This document shows positions 46,990 through 58,770 of a stretch of DNA of 64,000 bases, piece by piece. The stretch comes from Cryptomeria japonica (taxonomy: Eukaryota > Streptophyta > Pinopsida > Cupressales > Cupressaceae). Position 1 is the stretch's first letter. The number at the start of each line of letters is the position of its first letter. Made by a program: the position numbers and the translations under genes. The stretch lies in contig NC_081407.1 of the NCBI RefSeq assembly GCF_030272615.1, positions 100,485,897 to 100,549,896 on the forward strand. Direction: 5' to 3'. The notes beneath the pieces are model-generated. The model had not been told where the DNA came from, did no database searches, and was given only the letters and a program-made list of their open reading frames with translations.

Positions 46990-49900
46990 AAACAAAGTTT
47001 GTATAAAAAATGATTACATATAGAAAAAATTGAAAATCTGAATCAAGGATTGTTCATTGCAATTCTCAGAAAAATGTCACTAAAAGTACGCTTCAATTGA
47101 GAAAAATCATTTTCCCAAGTCTCCAGCAAGGTTCCAGTGATCTTAATTGTAGTCATGACCTGTGTACAAAATTATTCCATGGCATCAAGTGCACACTTCT
47201 CTGGAGTAACCAAAATTGCTTATGCATTCTTGTATGCTCTTTGTAACATGTCCACTTTTGGTCTGATTAAATTCTTCAACTCCTTTCGAGATTGGAGTCT
47301 ATTTGCATGTTCACAATCATAGACGTCTAACTTGTTTTGCAAATTATCAACCATTAGATCAAAAGTTAAGGCATAATCTTGTAAAGGTATGTAAGCACTA
47401 CATATCTTTTTCAATTCTTGCTCAGTCTGTGTTCACCTTTGATTCATTTCAGTATAAAAAAATAAAACATTAGATGTAGATGCAAGAATTTTTCCTCCCA
47501 TTCCAATAGCTTTTCTTAACAGGTCTTTATTTAGGGATAGGGCAATTCTCCCTGTATCAATATCCTTCATGATTTTTCCTCCTCGTTTCTTCCTGTAGCT
47601 CTTCTCTATGTAGGTTTGTGCTTCTTCTTCAAGGGACTTAATTTGTTCAAAGGCATCAACAAGAAACTGGCCAAGCTTGCCAATGGGAGTTGACAAGTTC
47701 TCTGTAGTAGTTTCTGGTAGAAGGCTTGACAGAATGTCTACAACATTTTGAATGGTTTCAGCTTCCATTCTCTATTCCTTAAGCCTCTTCTTCTAAGCTC
47801 TAGATTGCATCACATTTGCAAACTCTAGTAATTTTAATGCACTCATACTATCATTATTTATAGGCCCTTTCAGGCAAAATGAGTCATCATCATCATTATT
47901 ATTATGATGTATGACTAATGCCTTTTCTAGTTCAGCAGATTTCTCCTTCTCATTTTTCTCTTCCTTTTGTTCTTTTTCCTTCTCCTATTCAGATGTCTGT
48001 TCAACAAATTTTTTAGTAGGTTCCTCCTGAGTAGCCTGTGAAACTGGTGGGAGTGGGGTTTCAATTATTGATCATTTACCGGTGGGGGTGAGATATCCAC
48101 ACGTCATTGAGTTGCCGGTATCACTACTGTATTAACCTGTGAATCTGTAATTGTCAGTGGCTGCATATCTGGTGCAATAATATTTCCAGATAGATCTATT
48201 GTATCCTGTATATCATCAACAAAAATTACCAGTTGGGAAGTAGTGTCATCCTTCTTCTTGGTAGGATAGACAATATCTACTTGCACTATTTCTTCCTCGT
48301 CCATTTTTGGTAAGTCCACAGTACCTTGCTCATTATCCTGTTGGGACTCTATCAGTTTACACATATTATGAATTTCCTTTGCTATCTGATGAGTATCAAC
48401 TTCAATAGGCTGCACCTTCCCACTAAGTAGCTTCAATCTTCTTGACTTAAAAAAAAATTAAGCTTTCTATTTATCAAGCAATGCAATTAGCTAATCTTTT
48501 GACAAATCAGGAAAATATTGCACAAACACATGATCAATAATTTCTTTTTCTTTCTTCACAGCTTCTTCCCATTGATTCAAAAGAATAGTCTATAAAGAAT
48601 AAAAAATATCCTTCTCAAGATCATGAGGTAATCTATTGTCATGACACAAATAGCTAATTACCTATTGAACAATTTGATCCTTATGATCTTCATCAAATGA
48701 ATCAAAATATTCTTTGACATTATCAAATCTATTCCTTCCCAATGTCTTTACCGTTCTCTCAAAATTATTCATGGGCTTTTAAGACAATGCATTAATGGGA
48801 CAGTCTATTGAGAGGTGGCTTCAACTGGTTTGGACTTCTTTCCAGTTGCCTTTATCTTCTTTGGTTCTTCCTCAGTATCAGTATCATCGGATTCTGCTTG
48901 AAGAATCAGTTGTCGACCACTTTTCTTTGTTGCAGTATTATTCTTTATGTATACCTTAGGTATCGGTTCCTTTTTCATTTGGACACTTCATGTCACTCTA
49001 GTAATTTTTGACATCGGAGGCGCTTGCTCAACCTTCTTCTTCTTTCCTTTACCACTAGTGGTTTCAGTTTTTGCAGTTTGCTCCTCAATAGTATCTAGTA
49101 TTTTATTCTTCTTGTCTACTAGAGATGCCAACAGGATATTGGCATAACCAATCAATAAGTCATAATTAACTTCATAGCTCATATCTTCCATTTCATCTTC
49201 TCTTGGTTCAATAGCTTCCACCAGACAGAAATCAGTGGTGACTGTGAAAATGATGTTCTTAGCAAAGTTTTTCACCACATCCTCAGGTAGCCTTACCCTC
49301 ATACTAATTTTCTTCTAAAATTCATTGAAATATTTGTTCATTGTAGCTAAGAAAGTATTCTTAACAGCCTTAATGTTGTTCTTGATCTGAGCAATTACCG
49401 GTAGGTCTTTAGACCATTCAAGATCACCAATTCCCAGTAGGAAATTCTGAAAATAAAAGAATAAACCAATCAATAACTAACCAAATTTGAACTTCTCACT
49501 GCTTTCCTTCTTGATTGACTGTAGATTCAACATTAATTGACTCATTATTGCCTTGCAGAGGTCATAATCTACACTCAACAATCATTTTATAGGTAGTATG
49601 CACTGTTCATTCTACTTGAATAGAATACCGGTAACCAATAACCGTAGTAGCTAATTTAACCATTGGGTCCTTAATATTATTAATAGAAAAAGAACCCCCA
49701 TTAGATGTAGATGAAGTTAAAGTGTTTATTGTCTCTTTAGAAATTTGCCTCAGCTTGGGAACTTCACCGATTGAACAAAAATCCAGTCATAGCTTGAATA
49801 GCCTCCTTGGTTATAGTGTGTGCCCTTTCCGAATCCATATTCTCACCATGAACATGACTCAGAATGATTCTGATATGTTCCTCTTCAAAATCCTCAAGAA

Positions 49901-50177
49901 AATAAGCTGCATTATGAGAACCTTTCTCATAAACCCTAATATACTTGAGTTGAATCTTTTCGCTATTATCGCAAAGGGATTTCGACTAAGAGTAAATCGA
50001 CAATGATCCTAAATATTCAATTTTACAATCAATGTAGCTAGACAAATTACCTTTTACAATGACTCCATCAGGAACTTGAGATAAAGCATTATAAGACACA
50101 ATTCGTTCTGACTCCACAACCTCCATAGGTTCTGATGTGATCATCAACCTCTCTACTTTCTTAGATGATGAAGCCAT
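46990..50177 (-). pseudogene. ORF2 of element B, homologue of A's ORF2, decayed
   Basis: Starts MASSSKKVERLM at 50177 and is spread over several frames with many stops. The piece at 48988-49302 (RVRLPEDVVKNFAKNIIFTV, then VEAIEPRED...MSYEVNYD) lines up with RYRIPPQLVEKYKDD...VNAVEPR...MCYEIDFD in A's ORF2. After it come a Lys-rich stretch (SGKGKKKKVEQ), an acidic/Thr-rich stretch (48104-48436) and a helical C-terminal region (47433-47768, IRPKVDMLQRAYKNA near 47230), the same order as in A. Total length is also alike (about 3.2 kb). Function unknown. Confidence 0.65.
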
Positions 50178-50717
50178 TTCAGATAAATTATATTCAAAAT
50201 AGGATTTACAAAGAAATACCTCAATTCACATGCACTGCCTTGGTTACCGGTTGATATCTCAAGTGCACACCAGTTCAACCTTTACTAGTCTTTAAATCAT
50301 CTTCAATCATACAAATCACGACATGAATTCTACTAACACCAGCTAGCAATTCTCTCTTTGCTTTGCAAGTGCTCAAGAATTCTCTTTCGAATGCATTTAG
50401 GGTAGAAAGAACAAAGTAAAACTTTCTTTTATCCTTTTTACCTACTACATTAAATTCTTGACCGTTAGGGTTACAAACCCTAATACACTGCTTAACAATG
50501 CATACAATATTAACAGGTCTAAAACTGATTGATAAATTTTTGGAAAATCGATTGAAAAAAGATACCAAGATTACACACATAACAACTCAAAATTAAAACT
50601 CTCTTACCACTCATCTTTTAAGGGGTCTGAAAGTAGGTCTACTGCTATGCTCCCCTTAGCCCTGTTGAAAGGCTCAATTCATCGATGTAGGATTCTCCAT
50701 ACTGGGTGAAGGATTAG

Positions 50718-51929
50718 TGATGCAGAGCATCATGAAAAACCAACCAATCATTTGAACAACATTTTAGAGGCATTTCTCATGTAACAACACACCTTATCAT
50801 TAAATTAATAACAAATATGATAGGTTCCTCAATCTTATCAAAGATAATTACAACCTTTACATTCCATAAACTTAAAAATTCAATCAATAACCTTCAATTA
50901 ATCACAAAAATTTCACCATATCCTTAAAAACTCATACCAATCAATCTTGAGTCCATCCAATTCATGGTTCTAATCACCTTTCAAATCTATCCTAGTTGTG
51001 ACAGTTTTGATACCTTGCATTTTGTTATTAACATCTTTCAAACCAGACAATATTGTAAAAATCTCTCTAGTGGAGACATAGATATCTAGTCTTTCTAAAA
51101 CATATTCAAAAATTGTAAAGATCCAACGTTTCGTTAGATATTTATTCCCTCTGCACCGAGACTGTTTTGATTGTCATAGAAAAAACAAGAAATGTACATG
51201 CCCAGTCCGCCTAGGGCATCAAATATCTCCCAAAATACAAATCATTTTGATATGAAATAAAATCCATCTAAAAGCCCCTTTAATATACTCTCAGAATAAC
51301 TAAGATTTAGATTTTTCCCATGGTTAAAAGTTGGAATATGGTCAAACCCTTGCACACACCTCTGTAAATAGGGTTTACAAACTATTTTTACAAAAACTAA
51401 CATAACTCATTCATTCCTTCATAAAAAAACACCAAACCAAATCAAAAAGAAATTTAACTCATTTCCCTAACTTTTCATAATAATTATACACCATTTCCAG
51501 GCCTTACATGGCCGTACAAGGCCTAGAAATAGAGAAGATAACTGTTTTAGGACTGCAAAACAAAGGTTTTTGAATTCCCAATTTCAATCAAATGTACTCC
51601 TTCTTTCTCTTCGGTTTGGATCAACATTACATCATTTAAATAGTGATTCCCATCCTTTGGAACTCTCATAAATACCCTTTAACCAATTTTTAACTCCTCA
51701 TTTATGCATTTTACATCCTTATCACCCTTATTTGGGTCTTTTAACACATTTTGTAACATTTCAACCTCATGAGGACTTTTTGGACAATTTATGAAAAATG
51801 GCTTACATAGCCTTACATTATGATTTATAATGACTCAAATAGACCTTATAAAATCAAAAATTATTGAAATTACTCATGACATCACTCTTGAACTCATGGA
51901 ACCTCCTGAAACTAGGTGCTCCTGCACCA
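50718..51929 (-). repeat. Solo LTR of the X family inside B
   Basis: On the minus strand it starts TGGTGCAGGAGCACC and ends ...CATGATGCTCTGCATCA, as in X's LTRs. Perfect 5-bp duplications ATTAG flank it (50713-50717 and 51930-51934). At 1212 bp it is about 400 bp shorter than X's LTRs and well diverged inside. Confidence 0.88.
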
Positions 51930-51934
51930 ATTAG

Positions 51935-53180
51935 GTTCTTCAGCGGGTATATCATTGCTCTTCTTTTTCTAAATTTGGTTCATCTTTTCTCTGGTTTCCT
52001 CAATATTTACCTTCTGTTTTCCTTTCTGATCTTTAGAATGATTAACCAGTTTGTTCTTTCTGGATCTACATAACTTCACCATGTGTTCTGGTTTATGACA
52101 ATGATAGTAGTCCATTCCAGATGATCTCCAAGGTCCTGCGTTGCCTCTTCCAGTTCACCTTCTACAATTCATAGCCACATGACCATAATTGTTATAAATG
52201 GTGCAAATGACATTGGTTACCTTTTCCATCTCAAATGGACTAAACCGGTTGACATAGGGTCTCTGCCAGTTCATGTTACCTCGGTTATCATAGGTTCTCA
52301 TCCAGTTACCATTAGGTCTTGGATTCATGTGAGGTATTGGATTATTTGCTCCATATCTGTATTCAACTGATCTATGTCCATACATTTTTCATGTGAAACA
52401 GTGACCTTCAAATCTCTTATATATATACCTAGTATTTGCATTGTAGCTTGTATTCCCATTAGGTTTGTTTCTACACACATTTGCAATATGTCCAAGTTTA
52501 TGAAAAACAAAGCAAACAAGTTTATAAGCTTTCTTACCAATAGGCTTGTTAGCCTTAGGAGCAGTTTTGTCCTTACAAATGTTGATCTTTGTATCTGAAG
52601 ACTCTCCTTTCTCAGATGTGCTAAAACCTAGTCTAGATGTATCACCTTTCATCCTCTGTGATTGAATCTTCTCATCTAGCATGGTAGAACTTTTGTTGAA
52701 ATTTTCCAGTTTCCCATTAGCCTCAGTGAGCTATCTGGTAAGATCTTCATTATGTTTTGAAAGAGTCACTCTTAGAGATGATGTCATTTCAAGATGTACC
52801 TGCAATGTCTCTTTTTCTTCTTTTTCAGCATTCCAATGCTCATTCAAGATTGTATTCTCTCATTTAATCTTAGCAATCTCATGATCTCTTTCTTTGATAA
52901 GATCTTCAGCAGCGCTCCTGGCTTCTAGTTCTTGGCTCATGCAGATAGTTAAGCTTTTTGACTCTCTCCTCAGATTTAGCTTTTCACTGTTTAGTTTTTC
53001 AACTTCTTCAGCTAAAGCACCAATATTGGCTTCATCTAAAGAACTATTGCTAGATATTTCTAACAGTTGTTCAGTCAGTTCTCTCCTCTTGACCTGTGAA
53101 GCCTTGAATCTGACTCTTAGGTTTTCAAGCTCATCCTTAGAAGCTTCATGCACTCTAGCCATCTCAAAGTAGCTCATACC
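51935..53180 (-). pseudogene. Gag-like frame of B: coiled coil and degenerate knuckles
   Basis: Begins at 53177 (MSYFEMARVHEASKDELENL) with a coiled coil to about 52860, then MLDEKIQSQRMKGD near 52682 with SEKGESS as in element A. Knuckle remnants are CFVFHKLGHIANVC, CTIYNNYGHVAMNC and YHCHKPEHMVKLC; each has lost one Cys. Stops and frame changes break it. Order and motifs match the Gag-like frame of A. Confidence 0.75.
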
Positions 53181-53233
53181 CCCATGGTGGCTTTAGGGTT
53201 TCCTTCCAAGTGATTAATCCTTAAATAAGTTAG

Positions 53234-53245
53234 GCTCTGATACCA
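53234..53245 (-). other. Primer binding site of B
   Basis: The plus strand reads GCTCTGATACCA, complement of TGGTATCAGAGC, two bases from the 5' LTR. Confidence 0.9.
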
Positions 53246-53247
53246 AT

Positions 53248-54334
53248 TGATAGACTTATAAAGCACTGAGAAGGGGGGGGGGGGTGAATTAGTGACACCA
53301 AAATAAATACTAAACATGTTTGCTCAACACTATGCATGCAATCCAAAATGATATTAAAGCATCCATACAAAGTAGAAAATACACCATAACACAAGTGTTT
53401 ATACGTGGGAAACCCAAATGGGAAAAACCACGGTGAGATGAGACTCACAAGCTAACTATCTGTAGTAATAGGTAATTGACTGGTTAAGGTCTACAAAAGT
53501 GCTCTGCTAGGAGAGAATCTTGTTAAAGATCCCAAAGCTCTGTAAGGAGCTATACCCTATTAAAGGTAGTACCCTATTAGGAGTAACCTTGGTAGAGGAT
53601 TTCTAAATCCAAACTAATGGATCACCTTGTGAAAGGATTTGTACAATGAATCTTGTTAGAGCTTACTCAGTTAGGGGATTTGACTACTGTAGAGATTAGA
53701 AAACAATAGGTGGTGTGATCTAGAAGTAGCACAACTTTCTTGAATAGATCCTCTTTTGTGCACTCAAAACTGCATAACCAACATACTCTACAACTTAACA
53801 CTTCTATCTTTGCATCAAGTCATCATATATCATCTCTCATCATGTATATAAAATAGTTCATCATAATATCATTATATAGACATTTAGATTTCATGTCAGC
53901 CTTAGAAATTATATCACAATTTCCTAGGTGCATTGTATATGGACATTCAAACATAACTCATCACAAATTACTGCCAAAACTTTTTGATTAGGATAACTCA
54001 TCATGACTGGTGATAACTCATCACACAATCAGTGAATACTAGTTGGAAAACTAATACTGATTGGAGTTAACCACTGTCAACATGTAAACCAATTGTCCTT
54101 CATTTCTTCTTAGATAATCTTTGTTGTACCTTCAAGTTGGTGTCAAATCAATCCTGTATATACCGGTTGTCACCATGTACTGATTTGACACCATCGTAAG
54201 ATTTTAATATCGGTTGTAATACAAGTAATCTTTAGAAGTAATACTGGTAGACAATGTGAACATAAGTGCATGAGTACATGTTCCATCAATGATAACATAT
54301 GAAGTCATTCATTACAATCATCATCAAGCCAACA
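53248..54334 (-). repeat. 5' LTR of B (1087 bp)
   Basis: Plus strand TGATAGACTTATAAAGC... to ...AAGCCAACA, with a G12 run at 53273-53284. It aligns throughout with 45669-46769, with scattered changes and small indels. Confidence 0.9.
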
Positions 54335-57300
54335 AACCCTAGTGCTAACCATAATGTACAACCTAACTATAACCATAATCCTAACCATAACAATAAACCC
54401 CAAACCTAACCCTAATCATTATGTAAACTTAACCCTATCCATATGCCTAACCCTTTAATCCTAACCATAACCTTGATCTCTAACACTAGTAGTAACCCTA
54501 AGGCCTAACCCTAAAACCTAAACCATAACCCTAACCCTTTCTCTAAACCTAAACCCTAACCTTAAGCATGATGTAAACCTAACCTTAGCCATATCCCTAA
54601 CCATAATCTTAATACCTAACCCAGTCCATAATAATAACCTTGACCTTGATACTAAAAGTAATCATCAACCTAATTGAATTGTAATCTTTCTTGAACCCTA
54701 ATCCTAATACTAACCATAACCCCAACCCTAAACCTAAAACTAATCATAATTCTAATGCTAAACCTTAACCTAACCCTGATTATGATAGAAATAAAAACCC
54801 TATCCATAATATTAACCATAAACCTAAACCCTAATCCTAATCATAATCCTAAGCTTAACCCCAAAAAAGATGATCCTAACTATAGCCCTAAAAATAATCC
54901 TAAGCCATAGACCTAACCATGATATAAATACTGACCCTAATGATAACCCTAACCCTAGCCACAATCTAAATTACAATCCTAAATCCTTAGCCTAACCATA
55001 ATCTTGACACTAACTATAACCCCAACCATGATGAAAACCATAACTATAACCATAATCCTACACCCTAATCCTAACCATAATCCCAACCTAACTGTAATCC
55101 TAATCCTAGCCTAACCATAACCCTAAACCCTAACCCTAACAATAAACCTTAGTCCCAAGTCTAATACTAAACATGATGTACACCCTAACTGTAACCATAC
55201 CACTAAACCCCAAACCTAACCCTAATCATGACATAAACTTAACCCTATCCATATGCCTAAGTCTAATCCTAACCCTAACCCTAACTTAACCATAACCTTG
55301 AACTCTAACCCTAGCAATAATCCTTAGGCCTGATCCTAAAACCTAAGCCATAATCGTAACCCTATCTCTAAACCTAAACGCTAACCTTGACCATGATGTA
55401 AACCTAACCCTAACAATATCCCTAACCACAATCCTTAGACCTAACCATAGTCATGATCATAACCCTGATCCTAATACTAACACTAAATATAACCATGATG
55501 TAAACCCTAACTATAATCCTAACCCTAACACAAACCCTTAGCATGATGTAAATAGTAACCTTAATCATAATGCTAAGCCCTAACCCTAACCATAATTCTA
55601 ATCCCAACCTTAACCATGATGTAAATCTCAACTAATCTTAAACCTAGCCCTAATTATTATGTAAACCTAACCATAATGTTAACCATAGCCCTAACCCCAA
55701 CCTAACTATGTGATATCAATCCTAACTCTAGCCATAATCCTAACCATAACCTTAAATCACAAGCATAACAATAATATTAACCATAACCCTAACCCTAACC
55801 CTAACCCTAACCCCAACCATTATGTAAATCTTAACTCTAACCTTTAACCCTATCCCCTAAACCCTAAACCTTAAACCTAATATAAACTATGACACTAAAC
55901 CCTAACCTTAAACCTAGCCCTAACTATTATGTAAACCCAAGAATAATGTTAACCCTAACCCTAACCATAATCCCAACCATAACCCTAAATCAGAAGCCTA
56001 ACTATAATCTTAACCCCAACCCCAACCATGATGTAAATCCAAACTCTAACCTTTAACCCTATCCCCTAAACCCTAAACCCCAACCCTAATCCTAACCTAA
56101 CCATAACCTTAAACCCTAACCCTAACAATATACCTTAGTCATAAGTCTAACACTAACCATGATGTACAACCTAATTATAACCATAATCCTATCCATAATG
56201 CAAAACCCTAACCTTAACACTAATCATGAAGTAAACCTAACCCTAACCATATGGCTAACCCCAATCCTAACCCCGACCAAACCATTACCTCAAACACTAA
56301 GGTCCTAGAAATAATCATTAGGACTAACCTAAAACCTAAGTTCCATAACCCTAACCCTATTTATAAACCTAAACCCTAACCTTAAGAATGATGTAAACCT
56401 AACCCTAAACATAATCATAACCTTTACCATTATACTAACCTTAACCCTAACCATGATGTAAACCCTAACCAAAATCCTAACCCTAATACAAACCATGGAA
56501 GTAAACCCTAGTTCCCTAACACTATTCATGACACTAAACCCCAACCCCAACCTTAATCTTAACCCTCACCCTAAATCCTAACCCAAACCATAATTCTAAC
56601 TCTCAACCTAAATGTAGCCCAAACCTTAAACCTAACCCTAACCCTAACCATGATGTAAACCCTAACCACAATTCAAATCCTAACCCTAATCCTTAACATA
56701 AATCATAACAATAACTTTTACTCTAACCCTTACCATAATGTAAATAGTAATCCTAACTATAATGTTTAGCCCTAACCCTAACCATAATCCAAACCCCAAC
56801 CCTAACCATGATGTAAATCCTAGCTCTAGTCCTAAACCTAGCCCTAACTATTATGTAAACCTAATCATGTAATGTTAACCTTAACCCTAACGTAACCATG
56901 ATATCAATCCTAACCCTAGCCATAATCTTGATAATAACCCTAAATTGTACGCTTAACTATGATCTTAACCCTAGCCCTAACCCTAACCCTAACCCTAACT
57001 CCAACCATTATGTAAATCCTATCTCTAACCTTTAACCCTATCCCTATCCCTAACGATAGCCCTAACCGTGATTTAAACCCTAACCCTATCCCTAACCATG
57101 ATGTAAACCCTAACCCTAGTCGCAACCCTAAATCCTAAGCCTAACCATAATCCTAACCCTAGCTTGAACTCTCTAACCCCAACCCTAAGCATGATGTATA
57201 TCCTAACCCTAACCCTTGATCCCATCTCTAACCTTAACCCTATCCCTAACCATGATGTAAATGCTAACCCTCGCCATAATCCTAACAATAACTTTAAACC

Positions 57301-57480
57301 CTAATCCTAACCATAATCATAACCCTAACACCAACACACCATGATGTAAACTATCATAATCCTAACCCTAACCTAACCATAATCATAACCCTAAACCCTA
57401 ACTCTAACAATAATCCTTAGACACACCTTAACCCTAACCATAATCCTAACTGTAAACCCTAAGCCAAGCCTAAGCCTAAT
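54335..57480. repeat. Degenerate telomere-like (CCCTAA) interstitial array
   Basis: More than 3 kb of AACCCTAA, ACCATAATCCTAA and similar units, with perfect CCCTAA hexamer runs near 55787-55812 and 56980-57000. A decamer ATGATGTAAA recurs at irregular 40-150 bp intervals, usually as AACCATGATGTAAACC, which implies a higher-order unit. Hexamer CCCTAA is far commoner than the plant telomere heptamer CCCTAAA. Minus-strand open stretches here are translations of the repeat. Confidence 0.92.
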
Positions 57481-57548
57481 AATATAATAGTATATTATAT
57501 ATTAACTTATTTAATATCTTCCTTGTTGCGTCACAACTGCTACTAGCT

Positions 57549-57588
<40 letters not shown>

Positions 57589-57629
57589 AAGAGACATCCT
57601 TCTTGAGGCACCTATTTTTAATATTTTTC
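57481..57629. repeat. Insert in the array with (TG)n
   Basis: AT-rich start, then TTGTTGCGTCACAACTGCTACTAGC, a 33-bp TG run (57553-57585), TATAAAGAGACATCC and CTTGAGGCACCTATTTTTAA. The flanks of the TG run match the left half of the foldback at 58580-58680, so this is a related copy whose arm is replaced by the microsatellite. Confidence 0.7.
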
Positions 57630-58378
57630 ACCCTAAACTCTAATAATAAACCCTAAGCTTAACCAGAAACTTAAACCTAACAAGCTAAACCCTAACCATA
57701 ATCCAAAACCTAACGAAAACCCTAATCATTATCATAACCCTAACCCTAACCCTAACAATGATGTAAACCTTAATCTTAACTACTAACCTTAATGCCAATA
57801 GTAAACCCTATTCCTAACCCTAATCTTAACCCTACATTAAATAACCATAAGTCAAATCATTATCCTAACCCTACCCCTACCCCGAGTTATAATTATATCC
57901 CTAACCCCAAACCCCGATTTGATATAAACTTTAAACATAATTGTAGCACTAACAATAAATTGTAACCATAACCATAAACTTAACCCTAATACTAAACCCT
58001 AATCATAACCCTAACCCTAAATTTGATATAAGTTCTAAACATCATTATAACACTAACATTAAACCCTAACCTTAAACTTGATATAAACCTTGACCATTAT
58101 CATAACCTTAACCTTGAAACCTAACCCTAACCCTAACAGTGATGTTAAACTTAGCCTTGACCATAATAGTAACTATAACTCTAACCCTAACAATAATCGT
58201 AATATAATAATCCTAAATCCTAACCCTAACCATAATTCTAAACCTAAACCAATCCCTAACCTTGATGTGAACCCTAATTGTAGCCCTAACAATAATGTAA
58301 ACCTTGATTCTAACCATAATACTACCCTTAACCCTAACCCTATTTGTAACCATAATGCTAGCCATTAAATAATGTTTT
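57630..58378. repeat. Telomere-like array, right piece
   Basis: It continues the CCCTAA-type array more loosely (AACCCTAACCCTAACCCTAAC near 57737; AAACATAATTGTAGCACTAA units near 57930 and 58030). It ends near 58378. Open stretches on the plus strand (58090-58368) are Asn/Pro repeat translations. Confidence 0.85.
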
Positions 58379-58607
58379 ATACTATCATTAAATCAAGTCT
58401 ATTATATATCTTACCTTTTAGTATATGCTTTAATCTTGCAACACATATTTTTATTAAATATAGTCTAAATGGATATATAAAATTTCATAAATCTCCATAT
58501 GATAATATTATAATACTATAATATAATTCAATTCAAGAAAATGATACTATATAGTTAAATATTGCATTTGTTTTATGTTTTCCATGTTGCGCGACTGCCA
58601 CTAGCAT

Positions 58608-58770
58608 ATATGTCTTAAATTTTAATTTAATCTATATAAAATACGTCGAGAAATATCCTCCTCGAGGTGCCTATTTTTAATCAATTTTATACTCTAAATT
58701 GAAATAGGCGCCTGGAGAAGGATATCTCTCGGCGTATTTTATATAGATTAAATTAAAATTTAAGACATAT
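58608..58770. repeat. Foldback (long inverted repeat) element
   Basis: Two 69-bp arms (58608-58676 and 58702-58770) are inverted repeats with about 64 of 69 positions paired, separated by a 25-bp loop. The arms begin ATATGTCTTAAATTTTAATT and end GGTGCCTATTT or GGCGCCTATTT. It could be a MITE-like element. No clear target duplication is seen. Confidence 0.85.

Larger units (their letters stand above)
45669..54334 (-). mobile_element. Non-autonomous copia-like element B, relative of A
   Basis: Minus strand. 5' LTR 53248-54334, primer site complement GCTCTGATACCA at 53234-53245, Gag-like frame, a long second frame, PPT complement ATCTCCCCCTTT at 46770-46781 and 3' LTR 45669-46769. LTR ends are TGTTGG and CTATCA. 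Flanks are AACCA and AACCC, a five-base near-duplication inside the telomere-like array. A solo X-family LTR (50718-51929) interrupts it between Gag and ORF2. It has the same plan as element A, and again no RT, integrase or protease. Confidence 0.88.

Noticed and set aside
55422-57288. Several minus-strand ORFs rich in Gly/Leu/Val/Arg
   Set aside because: They are direct translations of the CCCTAA-type repeat.
58090-58368. 92-codon Asn/Pro-rich ORF
   Set aside because: Translation of the telomere-like repeat on the plus strand.
54335-58378. CRISPR-like array
   Set aside because: Units are short, degenerate and without unique spacers of fixed length; the DNA is clearly plant nuclear.
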